Notes under the pieces: model-generated
What the model was told of the DNA's origin: nothing
Databases searched by the model: none
The model's input: the letters and a program-made list of their open reading frames with translations, nothing else
Part shown: piece by piece, positions 28,104-35,555 of the stretch
How positions within the stretch are numbered: the stretch's first letter is position 1
Layout of the letters: every line of letters starts with the position of its first letter
Position numbers and translations under genes: made by a program
Source: PFJX01 sp040751755
Lineage (GTDB): Bacteria > Pseudomonadota > Gammaproteobacteria > Burkholderiales > Thiobacillaceae
Length of the DNA: 64,000 nt
NCBI GenBank assembly: GCA_040751755.1
Contig: JBFMHC010000040.1
Location: 171,530 to 235,529, forward strand
Direction: 5' to 3'

Positions 28104-28889
28104 TTACTTCTTCGCCGCCATCGCCGCCTTCGCCTGGTCGATCATGTAGTCGACGGCGACCATGGTGTCGGCGTCCGACAGCTTCTCGTTGCCGCCCTTG
28201 GCGGGGCCGCCGAAGCTGCCCTTGATCGCGGCGGTGTAGAGGTAGTCGCGGCCTTCCTTCATCAGGGTGGCCCAGGCCTTGGTGTCGTTCAGCTTCTGCG
28301 CGCCGGTGACGCCGGTGTCATGGCAGTAGGCGCAGTTCTCGGCGTACACGGTCTTGCCGCGGGCCAGTTCCTCGGCGGTAGGCACCTTCTCCTTCTGCAG
28401 CGTGGGCTGGAAGCTCGCGCCGGCGGCGTTGGTCATGTGCACGATGCCGCGCGCCACCTCCAGGTCGGAGAGGTCGGGCTCGCCGCCGCGCGCGGGCATC
28501 TTGTTGAAGCCGTTCAGGGCATGCAGCAGCAGGGTGTCGTAGCCCTTGGCGATGCGCGGCCCCCAGTCCTTGCCTTCCTTGAACTTGGGCGAGCCCAGGG
28601 CGCCGGAGGCATGGCAGCCGGCGCAGATCTCGTTGTACACCTGCTCGCCGGTCATCTCCACCTTGGGGGCATTGGGATCGATGGCCACGGACTTGCCGAA
28701 GGGCTGGATGCGCGACTGCACGGCCTTGTCGGACACCGGCGCCGGATCGTCCTCGCCCATGCGCCCCTGGATGCTCAGGAACAGCATGACGATCAGGAAG
28801 ATCGCCAGGCCCGGGGCGAACAAGCCGCCCAATGTGGCAATCAGAAAGTCCTTCGGGGTGGTTTTGGTCATTTCGTGATGGTCAGCCAT
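28104..28889 (-). CDS. Membrane-anchored diheme cytochrome c (c5-like domains)
   Basis: A 261-residue protein with a single hydrophobic segment (LIATLGGLFAPGLAIFLIVM, about 16-40) that looks like an uncleaved N-terminal anchor. Two heme c sites follow: CAGCH (about 90) with distal Met in NKMPARGG, and CAYCH (about 187), with an additional glycine-rich stretch FGGPAKGGNEKLSD before the end. The NKMPARGG motif is characteristic of cytochrome c5 (cycB) domains. Likely role: electron transfer from quinol oxidation to a terminal oxidase at the inner membrane. It could start at M1 or M7; M1 is given. Confidence 0.9.
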   Translation of the reverse strand: MADHHEMTKTTPKDFLIATLGGLFAPGLAIFLIVMLFLSIQGRMGEDDPAPVSDKAVQSRIQPFGKSVAIDPNAPKVEMTGEQVYNEICAGCHASGALGSPKFKEGKDWGPRIAKGYDTLLLHALNGFNKMPARGGEPDLSDLEVARGIVHMTNAAGASFQPTLQKEKVPTAEELARGKTVYAENCAYCHDTGVTGAQKLNDTKAWATLMKEGRDYLYTAAIKGSFGGPAKGGNEKLSDADTMVAVDYMIDQAKAAMAAKK

Positions 28890-28990
28890 GGCGCAGCTCT
28901 CAAAAAGTACTGATCGGTTGCAAAAACCTGCCGATTATACGGTCATATCCCTGACCGGCGTGAAGTGCTGTGCTATTCTTCGCGGCCCAC

Positions 28991-29067
28991 GCGGTCGTAG
29001 CTCAGCTGGATAGAGTACTGGCCTCCGAAGCCAGGGGTCGTGGGTTCGAATCCCGCCGATCGCGCCA
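28991..29067 (+). tRNA. tRNA-Arg (anticodon CCG)
   Basis: A complete cloverleaf. The acceptor stem GCGGTCG pairs with CGATCGC (one G-T), the D arm contains AGCTCAGCTGGATAGAGT, the anticodon arm is CTGGC-CTCCGAA-GCCAG giving CCG, the T loop is GGTTCGAATCC, and the CCA end is encoded. No second copy of its 3' end is seen in the window, so it is not shown to be an attachment site, although the accessory region begins about 0.6-0.9 kb downstream. Confidence 0.97.
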
Positions 29068-29135
29068 TCCCCCCCTCCCTCGCCCCATCGCGCGACCGCC
29101 TTGCACCGAGTCGCGAAATCTCATGGAACAAGCAA

Positions 29136-29159
29136 CAAAAAAGCCCGCCGAAGCGGGCT
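29136..29159 (-). terminator. Rho-independent terminator after the cold-shock gene
   Basis: On the minus strand AGCCCGC-TTCG-GCGGGCT (29159-29142, minus the loop) is followed by six T residues. UUCG is an especially stable tetraloop. It lies 20 nt beyond the csp stop. Confidence 0.93.
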
Positions 29160-29179
29160 GATTCGCGTGAGCAGACTGC

Positions 29180-29383
29180 TCAAAGGGGGCGGATGTTGGA
29201 CGCCTGCTTCCCTTTCGGACCGGTGGTCACGTCGAACTCGACCTTCTGGTTCTCGGACAGGCTCTTGAAGCCTTTGCTCTGAATCGCGGAGAAGTGTGCG
29301 AACAGATCCTCGCCGCCTTCGTCGGGGGTGATGAAGCCAAAACCCTTAGCGTCGTTGAACCACTTAACGGTACCAGTTGCCAT
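29180..29383 (-). CDS. Cold-shock domain protein (CspA family)
   Basis: A 67-residue single cold-shock domain. RNP1 is KGFGFITP (about 13-20) and RNP2 is DLFAHFSAI (about 26-34); the protein starts ATGTVKWFNDAK and ends in GKQASNIRPL, typical of the family. It binds single-stranded RNA or DNA and melts RNA structure. The start at 29383 is the only one giving a complete domain. A long upstream region free of genes suits the long 5' leader seen in csp genes, but no cold-box motif is recognised. A UUCG-loop terminator follows. Confidence 0.96.
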   Translation of the reverse strand: MATGTVKWFNDAKGFGFITPDEGGEDLFAHFSAIQSKGFKSLSENQKVEFDVTTGPKGKQASNIRPL

Positions 29384-29941
29384 ATTGATCATCCTAGATT
29401 TGTGAAGACATGGCGGATAAGACCCGCCGCGCAAGCGCCAAGATAGGGGAGCAACCGAGATACCAACCGTGAAGCGGTACAGCCGAGCAAACACTACCTG
29501 AAGACCTGCGCGGGTGACTATACGGCAGGGGCGGTACGCCCACAACCCTTTTGTGCCGGCGTTTTCCGCCCAGGATACGGATGAAAAGAAAACGCCCCTG
29601 GGGTCCAGGGGCGTTTTCCGGTGACGGTGGTGGTGCTGAGGCGACGCCACGCGGCCTATCGCGGCTGCAATGAGTTCCAATGAGCACCGTTCGGCGATGA
29701 TTCTACGCTGATCACCATCCCTTGGCTCTCCCCTGTCGCGTCCGGCCGTCTTTTGCGGACGCCGGTTCAATCCCGAACACGGAATCGAACTCGACTCCTG
29801 AGACGTAGCTACGCTCGTGTTGTTGTAGTCCAAGTTGTGGCGCATAATGTCATCAGTTTGATGATGTGAACTGCCTGGCAATGGACAAACATAAAACCAA
29901 TCTCAGTCTTTCGGTCGTCCGTCTTGGATGAGGAGCCTTCG
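29384..29941. other. 558-nt intergenic region: csp leader, hairpin, possible island edge
   Basis: No gene is supported here. The left part should contain the csp promoter and leader. At 29589-29616 an 11-bp inverted repeat (AAAACGCCCCTGG and its complement around GGT) has A- and T-runs on its two sides and could end transcription in either direction. The stretch 29640-29830 shows neither coding features nor recognised motifs; sequence around 29765-29800 contains GGTTCAATCCC- and TTCGATTCC-like strings but no tRNA fold. The switch from housekeeping to defence genes happens here, so the island edge may lie within it. Confidence 0.5.
29851..29865. promoter_or_regulatory. Inverted repeat upstream of the WYL regulator, possible operator
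   Basis: TCATCA-GTT-TGATGA, a perfect 6-bp inverted repeat with a 3-nt spacer, 77 nt upstream of the WYL gene start. BrxR/CapW-type WYL repressors bind inverted repeats in front of their own gene, so this is a reasonable candidate site. No -10/-35 pair is clear enough to report. Confidence 0.4.
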
Positions 29942-30853
29942 GTGACTCAACCCCAGCGCGTCGAGAGCTTGAGCCACGCCCAGCGCGAGCGGCTGGCCTA
30001 CATCGACTTCCGGCTCTACTTCTTCGGTGAGATCGGTCGCCCAGATCTGATTGAGCGCTTCGGCGTGGCGCCGGCAGGGGCGACGCGCGACTTGGCGCTG
30101 TACCGGGAAATCGCGCCGCAGAACATCACCTTTGACGGTAGCCACAAGATCTACCGGATCGGGCAGGCGTTCTCCCCGCTGTTCAACCACGCCCCGCAGC
30201 GCGTGCTGTCGGCGCTGGCGCTGGGCTTCGGCGATGGTGTGAACGGCCCGAATCAGTCCTTGCAGCCGCTGCTGCCGTGCGAGTCGCCCACCGCCCTGAG
30301 CAACCCCAGGATGGATGTGCTGGCTCCGGTCTGCCGGGCGATCCACGCCAAGCGCCCCGTCGCCATTCGCTACCACTCGATGAGCAGCGGTGAATCCGAG
30401 CGCGTCATCGTTCCCTTCGCGCTGGTGGATACCGGCCTGCGCTGGCACGTCCGGGCCTTTGATCGCAAGAGCGGAGAGTTTCGGGACTTCGTCGTCACCC
30501 GTATCGAAGCGCCGACGCTGCTCGACGAGGAGCCACAGGCCTTTGAGCGACCGGAAAACGACATCCAGTGGACGCGCATCGTCGAGCTGGAGTTGGTGCC
30601 GCACCCGCGCCTTGAACACCCCGAGATCATCAGGATGGACTACGGGATGACCGACGGCTCGATCCGGATGCGCGTTCGCGCCGCCGTCGCGGGCTACATG
30701 CTGCTGCGCTGGAGCGTGGACTGCTCGCCCGACCACCGCCTCAAGGAAGAACAGTACCGCCTATGGCTCAGCGATCCGCTGGCGCTGTACGGCGTTGAGA
30801 ACGCAAAGCTCGCGCCGGGGTATCAAGCTCCGAGCAGCCCCAAGAAACGATAG
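29942..30853 (+). CDS. WYL-domain transcriptional regulator (BrxR/CapW-like)
   Basis: A 303-residue regulator. The N-terminal winged helix is RERLAYIDFRLYFFGEIGRPDLIERFGVAPAGATRDLALY written in part: FGEIGRPDLIERFGV is the recognition-helix region. The WYL domain covers about 125-195 (KRPVAIRYHSMSSGESERV, then DTGLRWHVRAFDRKSGEFRD), followed by a WCX-like C-terminus (LLRWSVDCSPDHRL). WYL domains bind ligands, probably nucleic-acid fragments or nucleotides, and this architecture is the one seen in repressors of phage-defence loci. I use the GTG at 29942 because GAGGAG lies 6 nt upstream. The GmrSD-like nuclease gene begins 15 nt after its stop. Confidence 0.88.
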   Translation: MTQPQRVESLSHAQRERLAYIDFRLYFFGEIGRPDLIERFGVAPAGATRDLALYREIAPQNITFDGSHKIYRIGQAFSPLFNHAPQRVLSALALGFGDGVNGPNQSLQPLLPCESPTALSNPRMDVLAPVCRAIHAKRPVAIRYHSMSSGESERVIVPFALVDTGLRWHVRAFDRKSGEFRDFVVTRIEAPTLLDEEPQAFERPENDIQWTRIVELELVPHPRLEHPEIIRMDYGMTDGSIRMRVRAAVAGYMLLRWSVDCSPDHRLKEEQYRLWLSDPLALYGVENAKLAPGYQAPSSPKKR

Positions 30854-30868
30854 GAAAGAACAAGCGCA

Positions 30869-32641
30869 ATGGCCAAGACACTTGAAGCCCACGACAAGCT
30901 GATCCGGGAGATCTTCGAAGGCAGCTACCAGTTCGAGATTCCGGACTACCAGCGCCCCTACGCCTGGACAACCGAGCAAGCGGGAGAGTTGTTTGATGAT
31001 CTGGTCTCCGCTATGCAGGATGCCCGAGCCAACGGGGCCACAAGCCAATACTTCTTGGGCAGCATCGTTCTTATCAAGAACGACCGCGACCCCAAGGCGA
31101 TGGTCGTTGATGGCCAGCAGCGACTGACCACGCTCACGATCCTGTTTGCGGCCCTGCGCGCAGCGTGGGAGGCGGCCAACTACCCACCAGGCGTCAAAAG
31201 CGTGACCCCTTTCCTCTACGAAGAGGGGGACGAGATGCTGGGCAAGGCCACCGGCTACCGATTCACCGCCCGCGAGGAAGATGCGACGTTCTTCCGTCAG
31301 TACATCCAGGAGCCGGGTGGCATCGCACAGTTAGTCGCCAGTACGGACAAGCTGAAAGACAGCCGTCTGCGTTACCGCGAAAACGCCACGCTGCTGCTCG
31401 AAAAGGCCAAGGCCCTGTCGCCTGACGACTTGAATGCCCTGTGGAAATTCCTCGCGAACGACTGCTCCCTGGTCGTCATTTCCACACCCGACCTCGAAGC
31501 GGCCTACCGCATCTTCTCGGTACTGAACAATCGTGGGCTCGATCTGGCACCCATCGACATCATTAAGGCGGAAGTGCTCGGTTCGATCCGTCGCATCGGC
31601 GGGGAGGACAAGGCGCGCGCCTATTCGAAGAAGTGGAGCGAGATCGAAAGCCAGCTTGGCCGCGACGCTTTCGGCGACCTGTTCGGCCATATCCGCACCA
31701 TCTACGCCAAGCAGAAGCAGCGGGCCACGCTGGTCAAGGAATTCCAGGAGCACGTCACCGAGTACAAGGCCCCCATCGACCTCGTCGACAAGGTCATCAA
31801 ACCCTATGCCGAAGTGTGGGACTTCGTGCGCGATGCCAACTTCGAAGCCACCGAGCACGCCGAGACGATCAACGAATACCTGTCCTGGCTCAACCGCGTG
31901 GACTTCAAGGACTGGGTGCCCCCGGCACTGGTCTATTTCAAGCGCTTCCGGCAGCAGCCCAAATTGCTCGCCGAGTTTTTCAAGTCACTGGAACGCCTGA
32001 CCTATTTCCTGCTGATCACCAAGGTGGGTATCAACGAGCGCATCGAAACCTACGCTGCGCTGACCAAGGAAATCGAGCCGGAGACCTTCAAGGGGGATCT
32101 GGCCGCGCTCACCACGCTGACACTGACTGACGCGCAAAAGCGCAAGTTCGTCGCGGCACTCGATGGCGACGTTTACGACGATCTGCCCAAGGCACGGATG
32201 GCCCTGGTCTTGCGCCTTGAGTCCTTGGTGCGCGCCCCCGGCGTGCAGCTCCAAGATGCCGTGTCTCTGGAGCACGTTCTGCCGCAAACCCCGCCCGACG
32301 GTTCGGACTGGATCAAGTGGTTCCCGGATGAAGACGAGCGCAATGGCTGGACGCACCGTTTGGCCAATCTGGTTCCGCTGGATAGGAAGAAGAACTCGTC
32401 TGCCAGCAACTACGACTTCGCCAAGAAGAAGAACGTGTACTTCAAGGGCAAGGGCACAGCGTCACCCTTCGTCCTGACGCAGGAAGTGCGCTCGGAAGAA
32501 AAGTGGACACCGGCGATGCTGGCCGAGCGGCAAAGGCGCCTCGTTGATGTACTTCGAAGCCATTGGGGGCTAGCTATTGCCGACGACAACACTCTCGTCC
32601 CTACAAACGAACGAGAGACCTTTACGACCATCAAGGCCTGA
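30869..32641 (+). CDS. GmrSD-like DUF262/DUF1524 nuclease (type IV restriction type)
   Basis: A 590-residue fused protein. The DUF262 domain has IPDYQRPYAWT (about 23) and VVDGQQRLTTLTIL (about 76), the ParB-like NTP-hydrolysing motifs. The C-terminal DUF1524 domain has LEHVLPQTPP (about 470) and RLANLVPLDRKKNSSASN, the His-Asn-Asn nuclease signature. Such fusions (GmrSD, BrxU, SspE) cleave modified phage DNA. It follows a WYL regulator as BrxU follows BrxR, but no BREX core gene is present. Target modification cannot be predicted. The methyltransferase gene starts 22 nt later and may be co-transcribed. Confidence 0.9.
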   Translation: MAKTLEAHDKLIREIFEGSYQFEIPDYQRPYAWTTEQAGELFDDLVSAMQDARANGATSQYFLGSIVLIKNDRDPKAMVVDGQQRLTTLTILFAALRAAWEAANYPPGVKSVTPFLYEEGDEMLGKATGYRFTAREEDATFFRQYIQEPGGIAQLVASTDKLKDSRLRYRENATLLLEKAKALSPDDLNALWKFLANDCSLVVISTPDLEAAYRIFSVLNNRGLDLAPIDIIKAEVLGSIRRIGGEDKARAYSKKWSEIESQLGRDAFGDLFGHIRTIYAKQKQRATLVKEFQEHVTEYKAPIDLVDKVIKPYAEVWDFVRDANFEATEHAETINEYLSWLNRVDFKDWVPPALVYFKRFRQQPKLLAEFFKSLERLTYFLLITKVGINERIETYAALTKEIEPETFKGDLAALTTLTLTDAQKRKFVAALDGDVYDDLPKARMALVLRLESLVRAPGVQLQDAVSLEHVLPQTPPDGSDWIKWFPDEDERNGWTHRLANLVPLDRKKNSSASNYDFAKKKNVYFKGKGTASPFVLTQEVRSEEKWTPAMLAERQRRLVDVLRSHWGLAIADDNTLVPTNERETFTTIKA

Positions 32642-32663
32642 GTCGTTGCTCCAAGAGCGCTAA

Positions 32664-33575
32664 ATGGCTATGATGACTATAAGTTCCATTTTTCGAGATG
32701 ACCGCATGCTAGGCCCCTTTCAACTAAACAGAGCACACGAAGGCGATTGCCTTGAGCTGATCCCCCAGTTGCCGGATGAATCGATTGACGTTGTTGTGAC
32801 AAGTCCGCCCTATTGGGGTCAGCGGCACTCGAAGGGGATTGGCGTGGAAGAAGACCCGCGCGACTACGTCAGATTTCTCACAGACGTGTTCATGGGCTTG
32901 CTACCGAAGCTCAAGCCGGGTGGTGTTATCTGGATCAATATCGGAGACGCCTACAACACGCCGGTGAACTGGCGAGAAGATGACCGGCAGTTCAGCACCT
33001 TGGGAGCAGACAAAAGTGGACTTCCTGCCCACAACTCCGCCTATACCAAGCCGCGCATGAAGCGCAAAGCCTTCATCGAGAAGGAGACGGCTTGGTTGCA
33101 GTATGGAAATCTGTTGGCGCTACCGTACCGGCTTGTCCTTGCGCTATGTGATGGTGGCTATCTGTACCGCGGCGAGGTGATTTGGCGCAAGAAGAACCCC
33201 ATGCCGGAAGGCCGCTGCCGTCGCCCCCATCGCTACCATGAGCCAATCTACCTCTTGGCAAAGGGCGAACGACACAATTTTCGAGTAGCGCCGCCCGTGA
33301 AAAGCGTTTGGGAGTTCGCCAACGAGAAGATCGACGGACTGAAGCACTTCTCCAGATTTCCGGAGGAACTGCCGTTCCGGTGCATCGACGCCTATGGACT
33401 AGCTGGAGAAGACGTTGTTGTCCTGGACCCGTTCTCAGGCTCCGGGACAACCGGCATCGCCGCTTTGCGCTTGGGCTGTTCCTATGTCGGTTTCGAGATT
33501 GAGCCGGAGCAAGTCGCTGCATCGAATGAACGACTGGCAGCGACTGAAGGCGTCAAATCCCAAGCTTTGCTCTGA
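32664..33575 (+). CDS. DNA methyltransferase, beta class (probably N4-cytosine)
   Basis: A site-specific DNA methyltransferase of about 303 residues. Motif IV DVVVTSPPYWGQR (about 41) comes first, and the SAM-binding motif I LDPFSGSGTTGIAAL (about 254) is near the C-terminus, which defines the beta class. SPPY at motif IV favours N4-methylcytosine, though some N6-adenine enzymes share it. The start is uncertain: ATGs at 32664, 32670 and 32706 are in frame. Its 3' end overlaps the convergent endonuclease gene by 23 nt, so this is the modification partner of that type II system. Base composition is less GC-rich than the core genome. Confidence 0.88.
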   Translation: MAMMTISSIFRDDRMLGPFQLNRAHEGDCLELIPQLPDESIDVVVTSPPYWGQRHSKGIGVEEDPRDYVRFLTDVFMGLLPKLKPGGVIWINIGDAYNTPVNWREDDRQFSTLGADKSGLPAHNSAYTKPRMKRKAFIEKETAWLQYGNLLALPYRLVLALCDGGYLYRGEVIWRKKNPMPEGRCRRPHRYHEPIYLLAKGERHNFRVAPPVKSVWEFANEKIDGLKHFSRFPEELPFRCIDAYGLAGEDVVVLDPFSGSGTTGIAALRLGCSYVGFEIEPEQVAASNERLAATEGVKSQALL

Positions 33576-34728
33576 TCCGCTGGCGTTCGGCTACAACGAA
33601 GTCTGTGAAGGCGTCGTTAGGATTCGAGAAGTCGCAAACATAAACACGCCCCCGCGCTGGGTAGCCCGCGGGAGTGGGAGCGGTGTTCTTGTTGTACGAG
33701 AAGCACGCGGAGAAAAATCCATCATCCTCGATGTCTTTGCGCTTCGCACTTCGGCCATCCGTTCCCTGCCCACTAAAGACGGCCCCCAGCTCACCACGAT
33801 TCACAGGACGCGCGGATGGCGTGCTCTTGCAGTCCATCGTCCAAAGAGGAGAAATGTACCCAGCGGCCACGAGCGCCTGGCTCATGGGCACGTCATCCGT
33901 CCGTCTTTCAGCAAAGCTCGCCTTGACGTGAACAACCCCGATGAGCTTTTCATTGGCACCGGCTCCGACTGTTAAAAGCACGTCCATCTTGTCCGCTTCC
34001 AGCCTGTGCCCAACGTCCAAACCTGCCAGCAACCGAACTTTGCGCTCACCATCGGCAATTACAAGGTTGATACCGTGTGCCGCGAGCGCCGGCCCATAAT
34101 GCCTTTCAAGAATGCGCTCCAGTGCCCAGCCCCCGGTTCGCTTCCAGCTCTGCGTGAAATCGAGTCGCGAATGCTCAGAGGGGTGGTTGTACTGGTCACA
34201 GTAGGCACGATAAATCACGAACCACCATAGATCGGAGGGGTTAGCCGTCGGCCAAAGCTCAACAGCCTTCAAGAAGGCGATCGCTACGCTCTCCGTCTTG
34301 ATAGCCTTCTCTTGCTCGTCGCTCATGTTCTGGCTGCTCAGTTGAGCAAGACCATTCCGAAGCGTAAGCACCACTTCCGTAAACTGCTCCAAGGAGGCAT
34401 TCGGCAGCCTGTACGTCGCGTCGTGCTGGGCGTAGGCGAAGTGAATATCCAAGTCTGCGCCCACCGCTTCACCGGCGATAGAGCGGTTGATATGAGGAAC
34501 GCTCCCCGTCGCACCTTGGGCAAGATCGCTCAAACTCTTCCCGTATACCGAGAGCATCGAAGCGATGACATCAAGGCTTGGGTGAATGGTCCCAGCCTCA
34601 ATTGCACCAACCCATCCGGGGCCGAGAATCAGACGCTCCTCGACTTGAGCGGGGGTGAGCCCAGCCTCCGCTCTGAAGGCACTGAGACGCTGAAGCAGAC
34701 GGGCGAGGTAGTCAGAGTTGGAAGTCAT
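33553..34728 (-). CDS. Type II restriction endonuclease with N-terminal HTH (BsaWI-like, tentative)
   Basis: A 391-residue protein. Residues 5-70 form an XRE-like helix-turn-helix (LSAFRAEAGLTPAQVEERL, then GWVGAIEAGTIHPSLDVI). The C-terminal half carries a PD-(D/E)xK-type core: DKMDVLLTVG, then IGVVHVKASFAER, with Asp, Lys and Glu candidates, and SPLWTMDCKSTP. HVKAS-x-AER followed by a TxDxK strand resembles BsaWI-family endonucleases (site WCCGGW), but I cannot verify the family. I start at the ATG at 34728, which overlaps the controller gene by 17 nt and is in the right place for translational coupling. Convergent with the methyltransferase. Confidence 0.72.
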   Translation of the reverse strand: MTSNSDYLARLLQRLSAFRAEAGLTPAQVEERLILGPGWVGAIEAGTIHPSLDVIASMLSVYGKSLSDLAQGATGSVPHINRSIAGEAVGADLDIHFAYAQHDATYRLPNASLEQFTEVVLTLRNGLAQLSSQNMSDEQEKAIKTESVAIAFLKAVELWPTANPSDLWWFVIYRAYCDQYNHPSEHSRLDFTQSWKRTGGWALERILERHYGPALAAHGINLVIADGERKVRLLAGLDVGHRLEADKMDVLLTVGAGANEKLIGVVHVKASFAERRTDDVPMSQALVAAGYISPLWTMDCKSTPSARPVNRGELGAVFSGQGTDGRSAKRKDIEDDGFFSACFSYNKNTAPTPAGYPARGRVYVCDFSNPNDAFTDFVVAERQRIRAKLGI

Positions 34729-34945
34729 CGTCGAAGAGGTCCTTTGCATTGACGCCCAATGCATCGGCAAGCCTCTTGACGTTCAATAGGCTCAGGTTAC
34801 GCTCGCCGCGCTCGACCCCCCCGATATAGGTGCGGTCGATTCCTGCGAGCTGCGCGAGTTCTTCTTGCGAAAGGCTCTTCCGCTGCCGAAGTCCGCGGAC
34901 TCGGGCGCCGAACCAATGTAGGAAGTCGTCATGATGCTTGGGCAT
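34712..34945 (-). CDS. Restriction-modification controller (C) protein, XRE family
   Basis: A 77-residue helix-turn-helix protein: VRGLRQRKSLSQEELAQLAG then IDRTYIGGVERGERNLSL, the classic C-protein fold with LSQEELAQ and R-x-YI-x-x-x-E-RGERN recognition segment. C proteins bind a C-box in front of their own gene, first activating and later repressing C-R transcription so that methylation precedes restriction. I start at the ATG at 34945; the open frame reaches 34981 through a GTG but would run into the C-box. The endonuclease gene begins inside its 3' end. Confidence 0.92.
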   Translation of the reverse strand: MPKHHDDFLHWFGARVRGLRQRKSLSQEELAQLAGIDRTYIGGVERGERNLSLLNVKRLADALGVNAKDLFDDDFQL

Positions 34946-34967
34946 TCGGACATTGGAACAGATTGAT

Positions 34968-34992
34968 GACCATAGTGCCACGGACTATGAGT
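34968..34992 (-). promoter_or_regulatory. C-box (controller protein operator)
   Basis: On the minus strand two half-sites, ACTCATAGTC and ACTATGGTC, flank CGTGGC 23 nt upstream of the controller start. ACTnATAGTC-CGTG-nnACTATnGTC closely matches C-boxes described for C.AhdI/C.Esp1396I-type systems. This strengthens both the controller call and its start site. Confidence 0.75.
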
Positions 34993-35039
34993 ATCATCAG
35001 TCTTCGCCCGACGTTACCTTGCCAGTCATAAAGAGCGAA

Positions 35040-35555
35040 TTACTGGGTTGGAGCCGAGGTCGGAATCAATCGCCAGACGGCATTAATCCACGCCTGCAAC
35101 GCCCTCAGTTGCTCGGCGTTCTCGTGGCAGGTCTGGTAGTTGGCGGCAACGGTTCCGGCGACGGCAGAGAGCGCAACGCCTGCGGCGGCCGCATCAGTAT
35201 CTCGGGCGGGCTCGGGTAGTTCTCCGGCGGCGGCAGCGTCGTGCAGGCGCACAAAGCCACGGTTGATAGTGCAAGCAGCATCGGCTTGAACGGGCACATA
35301 GACGGGTACCTCCTTGATGATGGTGTCGCCCTTCTTGCGGACGACACGGACGCGGTCGACGTACTGGGTGACGACCTTGACGGTCGCTTGCGCCTGCCGC
35401 TCGCGGATAGCTGCGGTCTGTAGGGCTTGTTGCTGGATGGCGGCATCCCATCGCGCTTGAACGTGGTTCGCCCCCTTGATCCAGCCAAAGCCAACCAGGG
35501 CGATGCCGAGCGCCGTGAGTGCCAGCAGCCGGTACGGCCACGGAATCACGCTCAC
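35040..35555 (-). CDS. Rz-like i-spanin
   Basis: A 171-residue protein with one N-terminal membrane anchor (WPYRLLALTALGIALVGFGW, about 5-24) and a long helical periplasmic part (AIQQQALQTAAIRERQAQAT). It closes the phage lysis cassette by linking inner and outer membranes for fusion. The GTG at 35555 is chosen because GGGGAGG lies 4 nt upstream and it overlaps the endolysin stop (GTGA); an ATG 18 nt earlier is also open. A lipoprotein gene of Rz1 type is nested in another frame, which strongly supports the call. Confidence 0.82.
   Translation of the reverse strand: MSVIPWPYRLLALTALGIALVGFGWIKGANHVQARWDAAIQQQALQTAAIRERQAQATVKVVTQYVDRVRVVRKKGDTIIKEVPVYVPVQADAACTINRGFVRLHDAAAAGELPEPARDTDAAAAGVALSAVAGTVAANYQTCHENAEQLRALQAWINAVWRLIPTSAPTQ
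35105..35299 (-). CDS. Rz1-like o-spanin lipoprotein, nested in Rz
   Basis: A 64-residue gene wholly inside Rz in the +1 frame. It reads MCPFKPMLLALSTVALCAC, a lipoprotein signal with lipobox LCAC, then TTLPPPENYPSPPEIL and further proline-rich sequence. Short, proline-rich, lipid-anchored proteins nested in Rz are the hallmark of Rz1. It would be anchored in the outer membrane and pair with the i-spanin. An alternative start is M7. Confidence 0.82.
   Translation of the reverse strand: MCPFKPMLLALSTVALCACTTLPPPENYPSPPEILMRPPQALRSLPSPEPLPPTTRPATRTPSN

Noticed and set aside
29765..29830. tRNA-like strings (TTCGATTCC on the minus strand, GGTTCAATCCC on the plus strand)
   Set aside because: No acceptor or anticodon stem can be formed at proper distances; at most a decayed remnant.
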